In this document: positions 9,467-18,306 of the stretch, piece after piece
Layout of the letters: the number at the start of each line of letters is the position of its first letter
How positions within the stretch are numbered: position 1 is the first letter of the stretch
From: Acidobacteriota bacterium
GTDB taxonomy: Bacteria; Acidobacteriota; Blastocatellia; Pyrinomonadales; Pyrinomonadaceae
Assembly (NCBI GenBank): GCA_025463125.1
Contig: JAOAPX010000071.1
Span: 1-51,776, forward strand
Direction of reading: 5' to 3'
DNA: 51,776 nucleotides
Translations under genes and position numbers: made by a program
The notes under the pieces: model-generated
What the model was told of the DNA's origin: nothing
Seen by the model: only the letters and a program-made list of their open reading frames with translations
The model's database searches: none

Positions 9467-10783
9467 TTAGTTTTTTATTTTGAAAAGCGCCGCGCCTTTT
9501 GTCCATTTTCCGTTTGAAAAAACCGCGTCGGGCACGAATTGTTTTTCTAAATCTTTCGCTTTCCAATCTATTTTGCGCGACTTTTTGTAAAACAGAAATT
9601 CGCCGCCGGAGCCGATTTTCAGCAAACCGTTTTTCGGCACAAGATAGAAATCGCTCGCGTCGAATTCTTCCAAGCCCGAATAAATCGACAAATCGCCGAT
9701 TTCCTGCACGAAAGTCGGCGCGGCAATCTCAGCGCGGCGTCGCTCTTTATTGATCGCCACGTCGCCGACGAAAGATTCGGCGCTTTCTGCATAATTTACG
9801 ATATTGGCTTTGCGGAAAACGTAATGATAAAGCTCGCCTGAATCGTTAAACGGCGTGTTTTCATAAACTTTCGGGTCAGCGCGCTTTTCGCTCCCGTCAA
9901 CGATCGATTGCAGCGCGATCAAATTCGCGATGAAATTCATTTTTACGAGGTACATCTCGTCTTTCCCGTGCAGAGCGCCTGTTTCGATTAAAATCACCGG
10001 CGTTCCCCACTCGGAAATGCGGTCGCCGAAAGCTCTCGGATTATATTCGTCGTCGTAGCGCCCGATGTGTCCCGGAATATATTTATTCAGCGCGGCGATC
10101 ATCAGCGAGCTGATGCGCTTGTTGCGCTCGTGTCCCGGATAGCTTTCGCCTTTCGGACTGCCGGAAACGGCGAGCAGCGAGATTGCGGCTTGTTTCGGCG
10201 TTTTGCCGACGGTCGTCAGAGGGTTTTGATTGTGCAGATTAAAACCTATCTCCGGTTTCCATTCGTCGCGCAGTTTTTTGAGCAGCCTGCCTTCGGGCGT
10301 TTGCAGGTTCCGCGCGTCGCGGTTGATGTCGATTCCCTGCAAGTTTCGGCGCTGGAAAAGTTCTGCACCATCGGGATTCAACATCGGAACGGCGCGCAGG
10401 GTAATAGAGTTTTCGAGCGTTTTCACCCAGCCGATCTTATCGCGGTTGTTCTGCAAAAACGTGAACATATCGATCAATCCGGAAGTCGCCGTCGGCTCGT
10501 CGCCGTGCATCTGCGACCACATAAAAACTTTTGTTTTGCCTTTGCCCCATTCGACCTGGTAAATCTCGCGGTTTGCGTAGCTGCGCCCGACTTCTTCGAC
10601 TTTAATGCCGAGTTTTTTCAGGTTTCCGAGATAAACTTGCAGATCTTTATGGCGAACGTTTGAAGGTAAGATGTTGGTAACGTGCTGTTTGTCCCAAGCC
10701 GCAGCGAATTCTTCGGCTGTTTGGGCATTTATATTCATGGATAAGATAAAAAGAAAAACGACGCCAAAAATAGCGTGTTTCAT
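9467..10783 (-). CDS. Secreted M14-family zinc carboxypeptidase
   Basis: Extracytoplasmic metallopeptidase predicted to trim C-terminal residues or peptidoglycan-type peptides. I start it at the ATG at 10783, because MKHAIFGVVFLFILSMNINAQ is a clean signal peptide; the frame is open to an ATG at 10810, which would add nine residues. From the chosen start, zinc ligands are His93 and Glu96 (MHGDE) and His184 (FNLHNQN). The NRD motif that binds the substrate carboxylate is near 154-156, and the catalytic Glu267 lies in ILIETGAL. The C-terminal 120 residues form an extra domain without obvious catalytic motifs. It is transcribed in the same direction as the nuclease upstream, with a hairpin between them. 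Substrate is unknown. Confidence 0.87.
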   Translation of the reverse strand: MKHAIFGVVFLFILSMNINAQTAEEFAAAWDKQHVTNILPSNVRHKDLQVYLGNLKKLGIKVEEVGRSYANREIYQVEWGKGKTKVFMWSQMHGDEPTATSGLIDMFTFLQNNRDKIGWVKTLENSITLRAVPMLNPDGAELFQRRNLQGIDINRDARNLQTPEGRLLKKLRDEWKPEIGFNLHNQNPLTTVGKTPKQAAISLLAVSGSPKGESYPGHERNKRISSLMIAALNKYIPGHIGRYDDEYNPRAFGDRISEWGTPVILIETGALHGKDEMYLVKMNFIANLIALQSIVDGSEKRADPKVYENTPFNDSGELYHYVFRKANIVNYAESAESFVGDVAINKERRRAEIAAPTFVQEIGDLSIYSGLEEFDASDFYLVPKNGLLKIGSGGEFLFYKKSRKIDWKAKDLEKQFVPDAVFSNGKWTKGAALFKIKN

Positions 10784-10991
10784 AGTTAATAAGAAATAAC
10801 TCATAAACATCTAAAATCTTAATCACAAAAGTCGATTAAAGCCAAATTTTATTCGAATTTTTATAAACGCGTCTTTATCATTTTCTACTTAAACTTCGAT
10901 TTGTAAACTATAAGACAAATCTTTTTGGAGTTTTGCCGCCGCACGGGCAGATGAAATTCTGTTTTTTTTTTGAGTGCCCGGTCAATTTACA

Positions 10992-11045
10992 AATAGCTGA
11001 AAAGCAGAGCGGGAAAGATAAAATTTACTCTGCTTTTCAGCTATT
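10992..11045 (-). terminator. Terminator-like hairpin after the nuclease gene
   Basis: Perfect 18-bp inverted repeat (AATAGCTGAAAAGCAGAG at 10992-11009, complement at 11028-11045) with an 18-nt loop, 28 bp past the nuclease stop. The T-tract on the minus strand is weak, so it may act as an mRNA 3'-end stabiliser or processing site instead. Confidence 0.6.
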
Positions 11046-11072
11046 CGATTTTTCTGAGATCGGTTTTGCCGT

Positions 11073-14000
11073 TTATGGCAGCGCAACAAATCTCAGACCG
11101 GTTAAATCATCGCCGACGTTTATAACTTCAGTCATAAACCGATGTTGTTTGTGTTCGATAGTAACAAGATAGTTACTGCCGGATGGAATATCTAACAACT
11201 GGAAATAACCGAACGGATTGGTTCGCGCCAGGCGAGTGTTTCCGCTAAGATCGGTCAAAACGACTTTGGCTCCCGACAAGGCTCGTCCGCCTGCCGAAAA
11301 CACTCGTCCGCTGATTGAAGCGGCGGCGGCGGTCGGCGCGGCGGCGGCGACTAAAGTCCAGTCAGAGAACTGACTGACTCCGGCGGCGGTTGCCGTGTTT
11401 GCCGTCGTGTCGAGAGTCATCGGAATCTCCGTAAAAGTTCCGTTGTAACGCTGCAGTTTAAAGGCGCTTTCGGCGATGCCTTCGGGAACGTCGATGTCCA
11501 GGTAATTGAACGTAATGTCTGCCGTCAAATCGCCGTTTTCCGTCAACGTCCAGTATCGCTTAAGCGCCAGAATCGGACTGCCGACATTCGGCTGAACGCC
11601 TTCGACGGCTTTGACCGCTAAACCGGAGGGCGATTGTCCGAGAGCTGTTGCGTTAACTCTTACCGGAGAATAACCGTTTTCGGTTCCAACCGGGTATTCG
11701 AACGCTTCGGCAGGAGCTTTTCCAGCCTCCGTTTTTGCGATCGCGGGCGAGCTTCCGAATTGTTTCTCCACTGTACCGATAACATAACCGCCCGAACGCG
11801 AAACGACGGCGTTTTGTCCGAGATTCAATTTATAAGCTTCAGTCCTTAAAATGCTGCCGCCGAGCGTAAGCGTTCCCGTAACGATGACGTTTCCGCCGAG
11901 AACCATGTTCGGCGCGGAAACATTCAGATTTGTGTAGGTTCCGCCCGGAACGACCTGCGGAGAGGTGTTATTCTCCGTATCGAGTCTTGATTCAATGACC
12001 TGCTGAATATTTACCGGAACGTTTGAAAAGAAATCGTAGCCGGTTAACGCTTCCACCTGATCGACCGTCGCCAGGTATTTCTGCCACGAATCAGTTCTAA
12101 TGCCCTGCGTGTTCGGCATAATAACGGCGATGGCGCGCGTGTTTTCGTTAACGCGCGAAACATCGTTGTCGCCGTTCGGCAGAACTAGAATAACTTTCCA
12201 CGTATAGGACGGGACCGTAATTTTACCGCCGGCAAGCGTTTCGGTAGTTCCGCCGGCTGAACCTGTTCCGCCGGTTCCGATCCCGGCAGCGAGAATGTAA
12301 AGCTCGTTACCTTGCCCGACCAGCGTCCGGCTGTAACTCTCTAACTTTTCCCACGGACCCTGATTGTTATCCGGTGCCTGCGGCATCATATTGGTCATAA
12401 AGAACGTCGCCGAGTTATCGGCAACCGAGCGAGTTCGATCCGCCGACGGCGTGTGATGTCCCCGATCAAAACCCGAGCCTTGATAATCGGTTCCCTGAAC
12501 GCGATACCAACCGGCTGGCAGCGAAGGGTCGGGACGAAAATCATCCTGGCGCGAAGCCGAACCTATCCAGCTGGAATCGAGACGCCACGCAACCCAATTC
12601 GGGATTGCGCGATCGCGGTGGTAGCTCATCGCATACTGGGTTTTCGGAAGAAGATAATTGAACGGATTATTAACATCGGCGGTTGCGTTCGAAGGATTGC
12701 CCATTGCCAGATGTTCCGATGGATCGGCAGGAGAAGTAATCGTTAGAGAAATCGAAGTTTGCGACGCGCGTGTCTGCGCGTCGGTAATACTGACGGGAAT
12801 GCTCCGGCTGCCGCTCGAAGAGTCCGCCGGGACGGCTGCAAGATAAGAAAAAATGTTGTCGGCGGCTGCAACGTCACCGTTTGTGCCGTCATCAAAAAAC
12901 GGCTGCGCCGCCGATCCGCCGATCGTCGTTAAATTGCCTGTAACTGAAATACCCGTGCTTGCGGGATTTGTCGCCGGACTAACCGATACGGTCAGGAGCG
13001 TTGAATTTCCTTTCCCAACCTGATTGGGCGTTGCCGAACCGCTTGCAGAGAGCGGAATCGAGCCGTTGGCGGCAATGCTGATGTCATCGATGCCGACGAG
13101 CTCATCTGTCCCGTTGGCATTGGTTGTGATAATACGGAGCTGCACGAGCGGCTGATTGCTTAGCGCGGCGGGAAGCCCGACATTAACCGGCGTCACGAGA
13201 GCGGCAAGATTCGGACCGGTTGTCGCGTCAGGCACAAAAGCTGCCGGAATGTTTGTGTAATTGCCGGTTGAACCGATACGGTACTGTAGCGCGACCGGCT
13301 GCACGGCATCATCCGCCGACCCGTCTATATCACGCAGATTATAAGAAATCGTAATGTTGTCTTGTCCGGTAGTGTCTAAACTGAGAACCAGATGCGGGGC
13401 GTCCGCTGTTCCGGAACCCTGCATGGCGACGACCGGGTTGGTGATTTCAAATTCTACAACGCCGCCGGATATTATCGTTTCAGGGCTGGTTTGATTTGCA
13501 GTAACGCTTAACGGGGTCGATGATCCGTCAGCTGTAATTGTCTGCGGGTCGGTTGCGATTTCCGCCGTTAAATTATCGCCGCGGTAACCGACGATTCCCG
13601 GCACCGCGCTCCAATCGTCGTTCGTTGTAATCAAATTAGTATCCGACCAGTTTTGCGCAAACGGCAACGTCTGACCGGTTGGAATCGGAGTAGGCGTTGG
13701 GATGGGCGTCGGCGTAGGTGTTGGCGTGGGTGTTGGGGTCGCCGTCGGCGTCGGCGTCGGTGTTACTGTCGGCGTCGGCGTTGGTGTTACTGTCGGCGTC
13801 GGCGTTGCGGTCGGTGTCGGTGTGGGAGTTGGCGTGCCGCCTTCAGTAAAGGTATGGCTGCCCAGACCGGAGAAGGTATCAGAGACGAAACCGTCCCATT
13901 CGACACTCGGGTCAAAAACATTCGCTCCGTTTGTGTCGCCTGTTCCGATTGTGCTTTTGCGTCTAAGCGTATTATCGGCGGTGCCTGTAACCCCGCTTCC

Positions 14001-14504
14001 CCATTCTGTTCCGGGATCAATTCCAATCTGCCCGATAACATCCAGGATTTGACTCCCTTTGCGCAGAACGATCGCATCGTCGCCGTTAAACCAGCTTCCG
14101 CTGTTTGTTTGATCTGCCTGCGCCAGTATAGCGGCGTTAGCGGTACTTTGAGCGATAACATAAACGTCGCCGCCGGCTGCCGTCCCCGTCAGGGAAATAG
14201 ATAGTCCCGCGCTCGAATTGCCATTAAAATACATATCAACGGCGTATCCGCCGGTTGCGAGATTTATCGACGCGCCCGTGCCGTTATAAATTTCGAGCGC
14301 TTTGTTGTTGCCGCTTCCTTCAACGTACTCGGAAAAAAAAAGATCAGCCGTTGCGGCTTGGGTTGCGGTTGGAGACAGAAGCAAAATGTTCTGCAACACT
14401 AAAAATGCCAGAACAGCCAGCGAAATCATTCGCCGAAAAAATGGAATCGTGTTTTTGCTTTTGAGCGCGCGGTTATCTACTGCCTTGGATTTTTTAATCC
14501 TCAT
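11073..14504 (-). CDS. Secreted multidomain DNA/RNA non-specific endonuclease (lamin-tail, Thr-Pro linker, NUC1, regulatory-like domain)
   Basis: Predicted extracellular or surface nuclease of 1143 residues. Domains in order: a signal segment near 27-50 ([20 protein letters not shown], cleaved after AxA); a lamin-tail (LTD) domain about 52-215 ([20 protein letters not shown]); a Thr-Pro linker about 225-275; a beta-rich domain about 280-600; and a NucA/NUC1-type nuclease about 630-830. The nuclease has the [12 protein letters not shown] motif with the catalytic His near 682, and [12 protein letters not shown] supplying the Mg-binding Asn. A beta region follows, then a C-terminal carboxypeptidase-regulatory-like domain about 1065-1143 ([17 protein letters not shown]). 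A good GGAG site lies 8 nt before the ATG. A NuiA-type inhibitor, the known partner family of NucA nucleases, is encoded at 37144-37587. Nutrient nucleic-acid scavenging or biofilm DNA turnover are inferred roles. Confidence 0.88.
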   Translation of the reverse strand: MRIKKSKAVDNRALKSKNTIPFFRRMISLAVLAFLVLQNILLLSPTATQAATADLFFSEYVEGSGNNKALEIYNGTGASINLATGGYAVDMYFNGNSSAGLSISLTGTAAGGDVYVIAQSTANAAILAQADQTNSGSWFNGDDAIVLRKGSQILDVIGQIGIDPGTEWGSGVTGTADNTLRRKSTIGTGDTNGANVFDPSVEWDGFVSDTFSGLGSHTFTEGGTPTPTPTPTATPTPTVTPTPTPTVTPTPTPTATPTPTPTPTPTPIPTPTPIPTGQTLPFAQNWSDTNLITTNDDWSAVPGIVGYRGDNLTAEIATDPQTITADGSSTPLSVTANQTSPETIISGGVVEFEITNPVVAMQGSGTADAPHLVLSLDTTGQDNITISYNLRDIDGSADDAVQPVALQYRIGSTGNYTNIPAAFVPDATTGPNLAALVTPVNVGLPAALSNQPLVQLRIITTNANGTDELVGIDDISIAANGSIPLSASGSATPNQVGKGNSTLLTVSVSPATNPASTGISVTGNLTTIGGSAAQPFFDDGTNGDVAAADNIFSYLAAVPADSSSGSRSIPVSITDAQTRASQTSISLTITSPADPSEHLAMGNPSNATADVNNPFNYLLPKTQYAMSYHRDRAIPNWVAWRLDSSWIGSASRQDDFRPDPSLPAGWYRVQGTDYQGSGFDRGHHTPSADRTRSVADNSATFFMTNMMPQAPDNNQGPWEKLESYSRTLVGQGNELYILAAGIGTGGTGSAGGTTETLAGGKITVPSYTWKVILVLPNGDNDVSRVNENTRAIAVIMPNTQGIRTDSWQKYLATVDQVEALTGYDFFSNVPVNIQQVIESRLDTENNTSPQVVPGGTYTNLNVSAPNMVLGGNVIVTGTLTLGGSILRTEAYKLNLGQNAVVSRSGGYVIGTVEKQFGSSPAIAKTEAGKAPAEAFEYPVGTENGYSPVRVNATALGQSPSGLAVKAVEGVQPNVGSPILALKRYWTLTENGDLTADITFNYLDIDVPEGIAESAFKLQRYNGTFTEIPMTLDTTANTATAAGVSQFSDWTLVAAAAPTAAAASISGRVFSAGGRALSGAKVVLTDLSGNTRLARTNPFGYFQLLDIPSGSNYLVTIEHKQHRFMTEVINVGDDLTGLRFVALP
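13690..13833 (-). repeat. Tandem hexanucleotide array coding a Thr-Pro linker
   Basis: About 24 tandem copies of a GGNGTN-type hexamer (plus-strand reading) encode alternating Thr-Pro with occasional Ala or Val within the nuclease gene. It links the lamin-tail domain to the next beta domain. Such arrays expand and contract easily but stay in frame because the unit is two codons. Confidence 0.85.
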
Positions 14505-14915
14505 TTATTTACTCCGTTTTTTTACCTTTTAACTTGAATTTTTATTGGAAAACTTGTAATTCGGGGAAATTTCTGTCTCGATTGTCTGCACAAAGAGGTG
14601 GGGTTTTGCTTTTAGACGGGTGGAAAACGAGCCGATTTTTACAAAGTTACTGCTTAAAAATATATATTACTTTATTTTTATTGGATTGCGAAGCAGGAAA
14701 AATCCGGTTTATAAAATTTATTAAAGTGATTTAACTTTGCACGATTGCGCGAATACGCTTGAGCGCAGCACCCGTGGAAGTAGCGCGCAAAAACGAAAGC
14801 CGCAAGCGTTAAGCTTACAGCTTTCGTTTCTTTTGAGTTTCCTTTGACGAGCGGCGAAAGCGTCAAAAAGCGTTAAATATACGCGAAAGAAAAAATTAAT
14901 ATTTTGCGCGAAACG
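14505..14915. other. Intergenic region between nuclease and debranching enzyme genes
   Basis: 411 bp without a convincing gene. It holds the nuclease gene's ribosome site (GGAG next to 14505) and presumably its promoter, plus a terminator hairpin for the debranching enzyme at 14791-14829. The stretch 14740-14900 is rich in GCG/CGC and AGCG words on both strands. The short open frames here lack ribosome sites and look random. Confidence 0.6.
14791..14829 (-). terminator. Rho-independent terminator for the debranching enzyme gene
   Basis: 10-bp perfect stem (AAACGAAAGC at 14791-14800, GCTTTCGTTT at 14820-14829) with a 19-nt loop. Read on the minus strand it is followed directly by a run of T. 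It lies 87 bp past the gene's stop. Confidence 0.65.
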
Positions 14916-16955
14916 CTAACTTTTATTCGTAACGCGCAGAATTTCGGCGACGCTCCAGGCTTGCGCGAAACATCCGCGCGGCGCGTGCGGAGCTTCGGCA
15001 TCGAAGATTTCCGAGATTTGTCCGATTCCCGCTTCACAGAGATGCGATCTAAAACCGGCGAGAATTTCTTCGATTCGGTTTTCGTCTCCGGGGAAAACTT
15101 TCCGCCGCGCGTCAATAAAACCGCCGATCAGCCAAGCCCAAACCGTGCCTTGATGATAAGCGGAATCACGCGAAAACGGTGAACCGGTATAAATCGGGCG
15201 GTAGCTGATGTCTTTCGGCGAAAGCGTGCGCAACCCGACCGGCGTTAATAATTCCGCTTCGATTTTTTCGATCACTTTCGAGGCTTTTTCCGCGTCGTCT
15301 AAAATCGCGTTTGTTAAGCTGACCGCGAAAATTTGATTCGGACGAACTGAAGCGTCGCGCATTCCGTTTATGACAACGTCATACAGACATGAATCGGCTT
15401 CGTTCCAGAAAACGGCGTTGAAGCTTTGTTTGGCGAGTTCCGCCATCGCCGCGTATTTCTCCGCGTTTTCCGCGTCATCGAATTCCGCGGCGAAACTTGC
15501 CATAATTTTCAAAGCGTTAAACCAGAGCGCCTGAATCTCGACCGGCTTCCCTGTGCGCGGCGTGAAAACTTCTTCGCCGTATTTTGCGTCCATCCAGGTC
15601 AGCTGCGATTTTACCTCGCCCGCAAAAAGCAAACCGTCGGTATCGACGTGAATGTTATAGCGCGTTCCGCGCAGATGCCATTCGATAACATTGACGAATT
15701 TTTCGTACAGATTTTCGCGAACGAACTCGCGATCCTGCGTTTTTTCAACGTATGCGCGAACGGCTTCGAAATACCAGAGCGTCGCATCGACCGTGTTGTA
15801 TTCGGCTTTATCTCCGGCATCCGGGAAACGATTCGGAATCATTCCTTCGGAAATATGCGCGGAAAATTCGAGCAGAATATTTTTGGCGATTTCCGGTCGA
15901 TTCGTCGCCAAGGTCAGTCCGCTCAAAGCGATCATCGTGTCGCGTCCCCAATCGGAAAACCATGGGTAGCCCGCGATTACCGTTTGTCCCGCGCCGCGCG
16001 CGACGATAAACCGGTCGGCGGCTTTTACGAGCTGTTTCGAGAAATCGTCTTTCGCGCCGGAAATTTCGATTAGAGTTTCGCGCCTTTCGATTTCGGCTTT
16101 CTCGTACATTTCAGCATCTGAAAAAGTTTGCTTTTCGGTTGAAACAATCACCGTCGCCGTTTCTGACAAATCGTATTTCAAGACGAAAGGCTGAAATAAA
16201 TCTTCGCGAAAATCAAAGCCGCGTTCTTTTTCAATCGCGTATTCGAAATTTTTATACCAATAACCGGTTTTTTCGTCTGATTCGGCGTTGTGAGCGAAAA
16301 ACAGCGACGGCATTTCTTCGTAAGGATGAACTTCAATCGAGTTTTCCGATGTTTCGCACAAAGGATCGAAATCCGCCGTTTCGCGCTGCAAATGATGATA
16401 ATCGACAAACGAAAGCAAAGGCTTTAACTCTAATTTAATTGTCGGAGTCCGGTTTTTAATTCTCAGTTCGCGATTTTCAGATTCATGCGATCGGTCATCG
16501 TCCGGCGAAGTTCGATCTTCTCGCAATTCGTCATTCGTAATTCGTAATTCCTTTTTTTCCGCTTTGTATTGAACGACAACTGTATTTTGACCGTAAACCA
16601 TAAAAATCTTTTTCTCGATTTCGATTCCGGCGACTTCAAACGTCCAGACCGGAAAAGAATCGAGGCGAAAGCTTTTCAGATATTTGTATCCTTCGGGATA
16701 TATCGCGCCCGGATATTGATTGGCGGAAAGCTCGAATTTTTCGCCGTCGATGCTGACCGTCTCCTCAAACTTCGAAAGCATCGTGATGCGACCGAGCGGC
16801 GGGCGCGTCGCGGCGGTTAAAAGCCCGTGATAACGGCGCGTGTTTGCCCCCGAAACGGTCGATGCGGCAAATCCGCCGATCCCGTTTGTTTCGAGCCATT
16901 CGCGCCCGCTCGCCGTTTCGTAATTTGTACAGATTTCCGAACCAAAACTTATCAT
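14916..16955 (-). CDS. Glycogen debranching enzyme (amylo-alpha-1,6-glucosidase, GH133 type)
   Basis: Removes alpha-1,6 branch points during glycogen breakdown in the cytoplasm. The 679-residue protein has the bacterial GDE N-terminal domain (TNGIGGFAASTVSGANTRRY near 24-43, RYHGLLTA near 41) and the C-terminal catalytic (alpha/alpha)6 barrel: AGYPWFSDWGRDTMIALSG near 330-348, where the acidic residues of the active site sit, then IPNRFPDAG, and a SPFSRDSAYHQGTVWAWLIG segment near 600. Residues about 133-170 are an insertion with odd composition (KELRITNDELRE ... ENRELRIKN). It is encoded by heptamer-like repeats and sits in a loop where relatives usually have a few residues. AGAAGG just upstream of the ATG is a suitable ribosome site. 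It lies downstream of a GT4 glycosyltransferase gene on the same strand. Confidence 0.92.
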   Translation of the reverse strand: MISFGSEICTNYETASGREWLETNGIGGFAASTVSGANTRRYHGLLTAATRPPLGRITMLSKFEETVSIDGEKFELSANQYPGAIYPEGYKYLKSFRLDSFPVWTFEVAGIEIEKKIFMVYGQNTVVVQYKAEKKELRITNDELREDRTSPDDDRSHESENRELRIKNRTPTIKLELKPLLSFVDYHHLQRETADFDPLCETSENSIEVHPYEEMPSLFFAHNAESDEKTGYWYKNFEYAIEKERGFDFREDLFQPFVLKYDLSETATVIVSTEKQTFSDAEMYEKAEIERRETLIEISGAKDDFSKQLVKAADRFIVARGAGQTVIAGYPWFSDWGRDTMIALSGLTLATNRPEIAKNILLEFSAHISEGMIPNRFPDAGDKAEYNTVDATLWYFEAVRAYVEKTQDREFVRENLYEKFVNVIEWHLRGTRYNIHVDTDGLLFAGEVKSQLTWMDAKYGEEVFTPRTGKPVEIQALWFNALKIMASFAAEFDDAENAEKYAAMAELAKQSFNAVFWNEADSCLYDVVINGMRDASVRPNQIFAVSLTNAILDDAEKASKVIEKIEAELLTPVGLRTLSPKDISYRPIYTGSPFSRDSAYHQGTVWAWLIGGFIDARRKVFPGDENRIEEILAGFRSHLCEAGIGQISEIFDAEAPHAPRGCFAQAWSVAEILRVTNKS
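16446..16559 (-). repeat. Repeat-derived in-frame insertion inside the debranching enzyme gene
   Basis: On the minus strand the segment opens with four tandem heptamers close to GAATTAC (GAATTAC GAATTAC GAATGAC GAATTGC). A spacer follows, and it ends with GAAAATCGCGAACTGAGAAT. Both ends look like short dispersed intergenic repeat words rather than protein-coding sequence. The insertion keeps the frame and adds roughly 38 hydrophilic residues. Confidence 0.7.
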
Positions 16956-17081
16956 TTGCCTTCTAAATTACCTTTTCGCGCAGTATATTCCAAATTATCG
17001 AATTGAGAAAAAAGTTGAAACGCCGATTCTTTTTGATTTGTGCTGATGAGAAAGCATAAAGAAGTGATTTTTTGTAAATAT

Positions 17082-18197
17082 TTATAACTTTATCGTTTCG
17101 CACAATTCTTTATAAATATTTTCCGTTTCGTTGATCATCTTTTCCAGGCTGTATTTTTCCCTGGCAATTTCGCGTGCGTTTTCACCTAAAGTCGCGCGCA
17201 AAGCTTCGTTGTTTAATAATTCCCCGATTGCCTCGGCAAGCTTGATCGGTTCGAAAACCGGCACGAGTTTCCCTGAAAGATTGTCTTCTAAAAGCTCTTT
17301 CGCTCCATCTGTTTCCGAAGCCACAATCGCTCTGCCGCTGATCATCGCTTCCAGAATTGCCAGCCCGAAACTTTCCGAATGAGACGCCGAGACAAAAACG
17401 TCAATCGCCGCCAGCAAAGATGCCGTGTCTTCGACCCAATCGAGAAATAAAAAACGTTCTTCCAGATCGAAAATCTTGATGAGCCTTTTCAGCTCGCGGC
17501 GAAACTCTTTTTTGAAAGAATTGTCTCTGCCGACAATCATAAAATAAGCGTTCGGATGCTCTTTGGCGATTTCCTGCGCGGCGAGAATAAAATCGCGCTG
17601 ACCTTTCAAAATTTTCAATTCGCCGACCGTGCCGATTAGCTGCGCGTCGGAAGGAATATTGTGCAGGGCGCGAAACTCTCTTCGAAGCGTTTCATAATCG
17701 GTATGCGCCCAGTTTTCGAGCGCGATCCCGTTTGAAATCATTTTGACTTTCTCCTTTTGAAAGATCCTGCACAAATTTTCTTCAACGGTACTTGAAACGG
17801 CGATTGCTTTCGACAGATTTCCGAGCGCGAATTTTTGAAAAGGCTTCATCGGAAAAAGCACGTGACGGGTTAAGACGAACTTCGCGTTTTTCGCGATCCG
17901 GCAGGCGAGACCCGAAGGAATATAATCGCGTCCGAGATGAGCGTGGACGATTTCTATCTTGTTTTCGACAACGAACTCGGCGATTTTCTGCGCGCTCAAA
18001 ACGCCGAAAGAATTTCTCAGCGAAACGTGCAGAAAATTCTCGTCCGGCAAAAAATCAAATCTACTCTGCCATTCGTTTGTCGGTCTGAGAGCAACGAAAA
18101 TTTCATGCCCGCGTTTTGCCAGACCCCGGCTTAAATCAATTAAATGCCGTTCGCCGCCGCCGTAAGTTCTAGCCGATGAGATGTGTAAAATTCGCAC
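17082..18197 (-). CDS. Glycosyltransferase, GT4 family
   Basis: Transfers a sugar from a nucleotide donor during polysaccharide or glycolipid assembly at the inner face of the membrane. The 371-residue protein shows the GT4 fold. The N-terminal Rossmann half opens with MRILHISSARTYGGGERHL, containing the Gly-rich acceptor loop. The C-terminal half has IGTVGELKILKGQRDFILAA near 209-228 and the donor-binding E-x7-E motif (SASHSESFGLAILEAM near 292-307). It starts with GTG at 18197, which is the only start that keeps the N-terminal beta strand. The sugar and acceptor cannot be told from sequence. It follows the TonB receptor gene on the same strand after two hairpins, so it probably has its own promoter. 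Confidence 0.9.
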   Translation of the reverse strand: MRILHISSARTYGGGERHLIDLSRGLAKRGHEIFVALRPTNEWQSRFDFLPDENFLHVSLRNSFGVLSAQKIAEFVVENKIEIVHAHLGRDYIPSGLACRIAKNAKFVLTRHVLFPMKPFQKFALGNLSKAIAVSSTVEENLCRIFQKEKVKMISNGIALENWAHTDYETLRREFRALHNIPSDAQLIGTVGELKILKGQRDFILAAQEIAKEHPNAYFMIVGRDNSFKKEFRRELKRLIKIFDLEERFLFLDWVEDTASLLAAIDVFVSASHSESFGLAILEAMISGRAIVASETDGAKELLEDNLSGKLVPVFEPIKLAEAIGELLNNEALRATLGENAREIAREKYSLEKMINETENIYKELCETIKL

Positions 18198-18249
18198 AAA
18201 ATAAATGTTAGTAGTTTAACGGCAAATCGTAAACGGAAAAAATAAAAAA

Positions 18250-18306
18250 GGCGTGTTTCTATAAAAGGAAACACGCCGTGGAAGGTTTTTCCTCACGAGG
18301 AAAAAC
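18250..18306 (-). terminator. Double-hairpin terminator after the Oar-like receptor gene
   Basis: Two adjacent perfect hairpins. GTTTTTCCTC/GAGGAAAAAC (18285-18294 and 18297-18306) has only a 2-nt loop and touches the stop codon. GGCGTGTTTC/GAAACACGCC (18250-18259 and 18268-18277) is followed on the minus strand by six T. The second is a standard intrinsic terminator. Confidence 0.85.

Noticed and set aside
14570-14830. Possible riboswitch upstream of the nuclease gene
   Set aside because: Only a terminator stem with a good match was found. No conserved riboswitch core was recognised and the GCG-rich words look repetitive.
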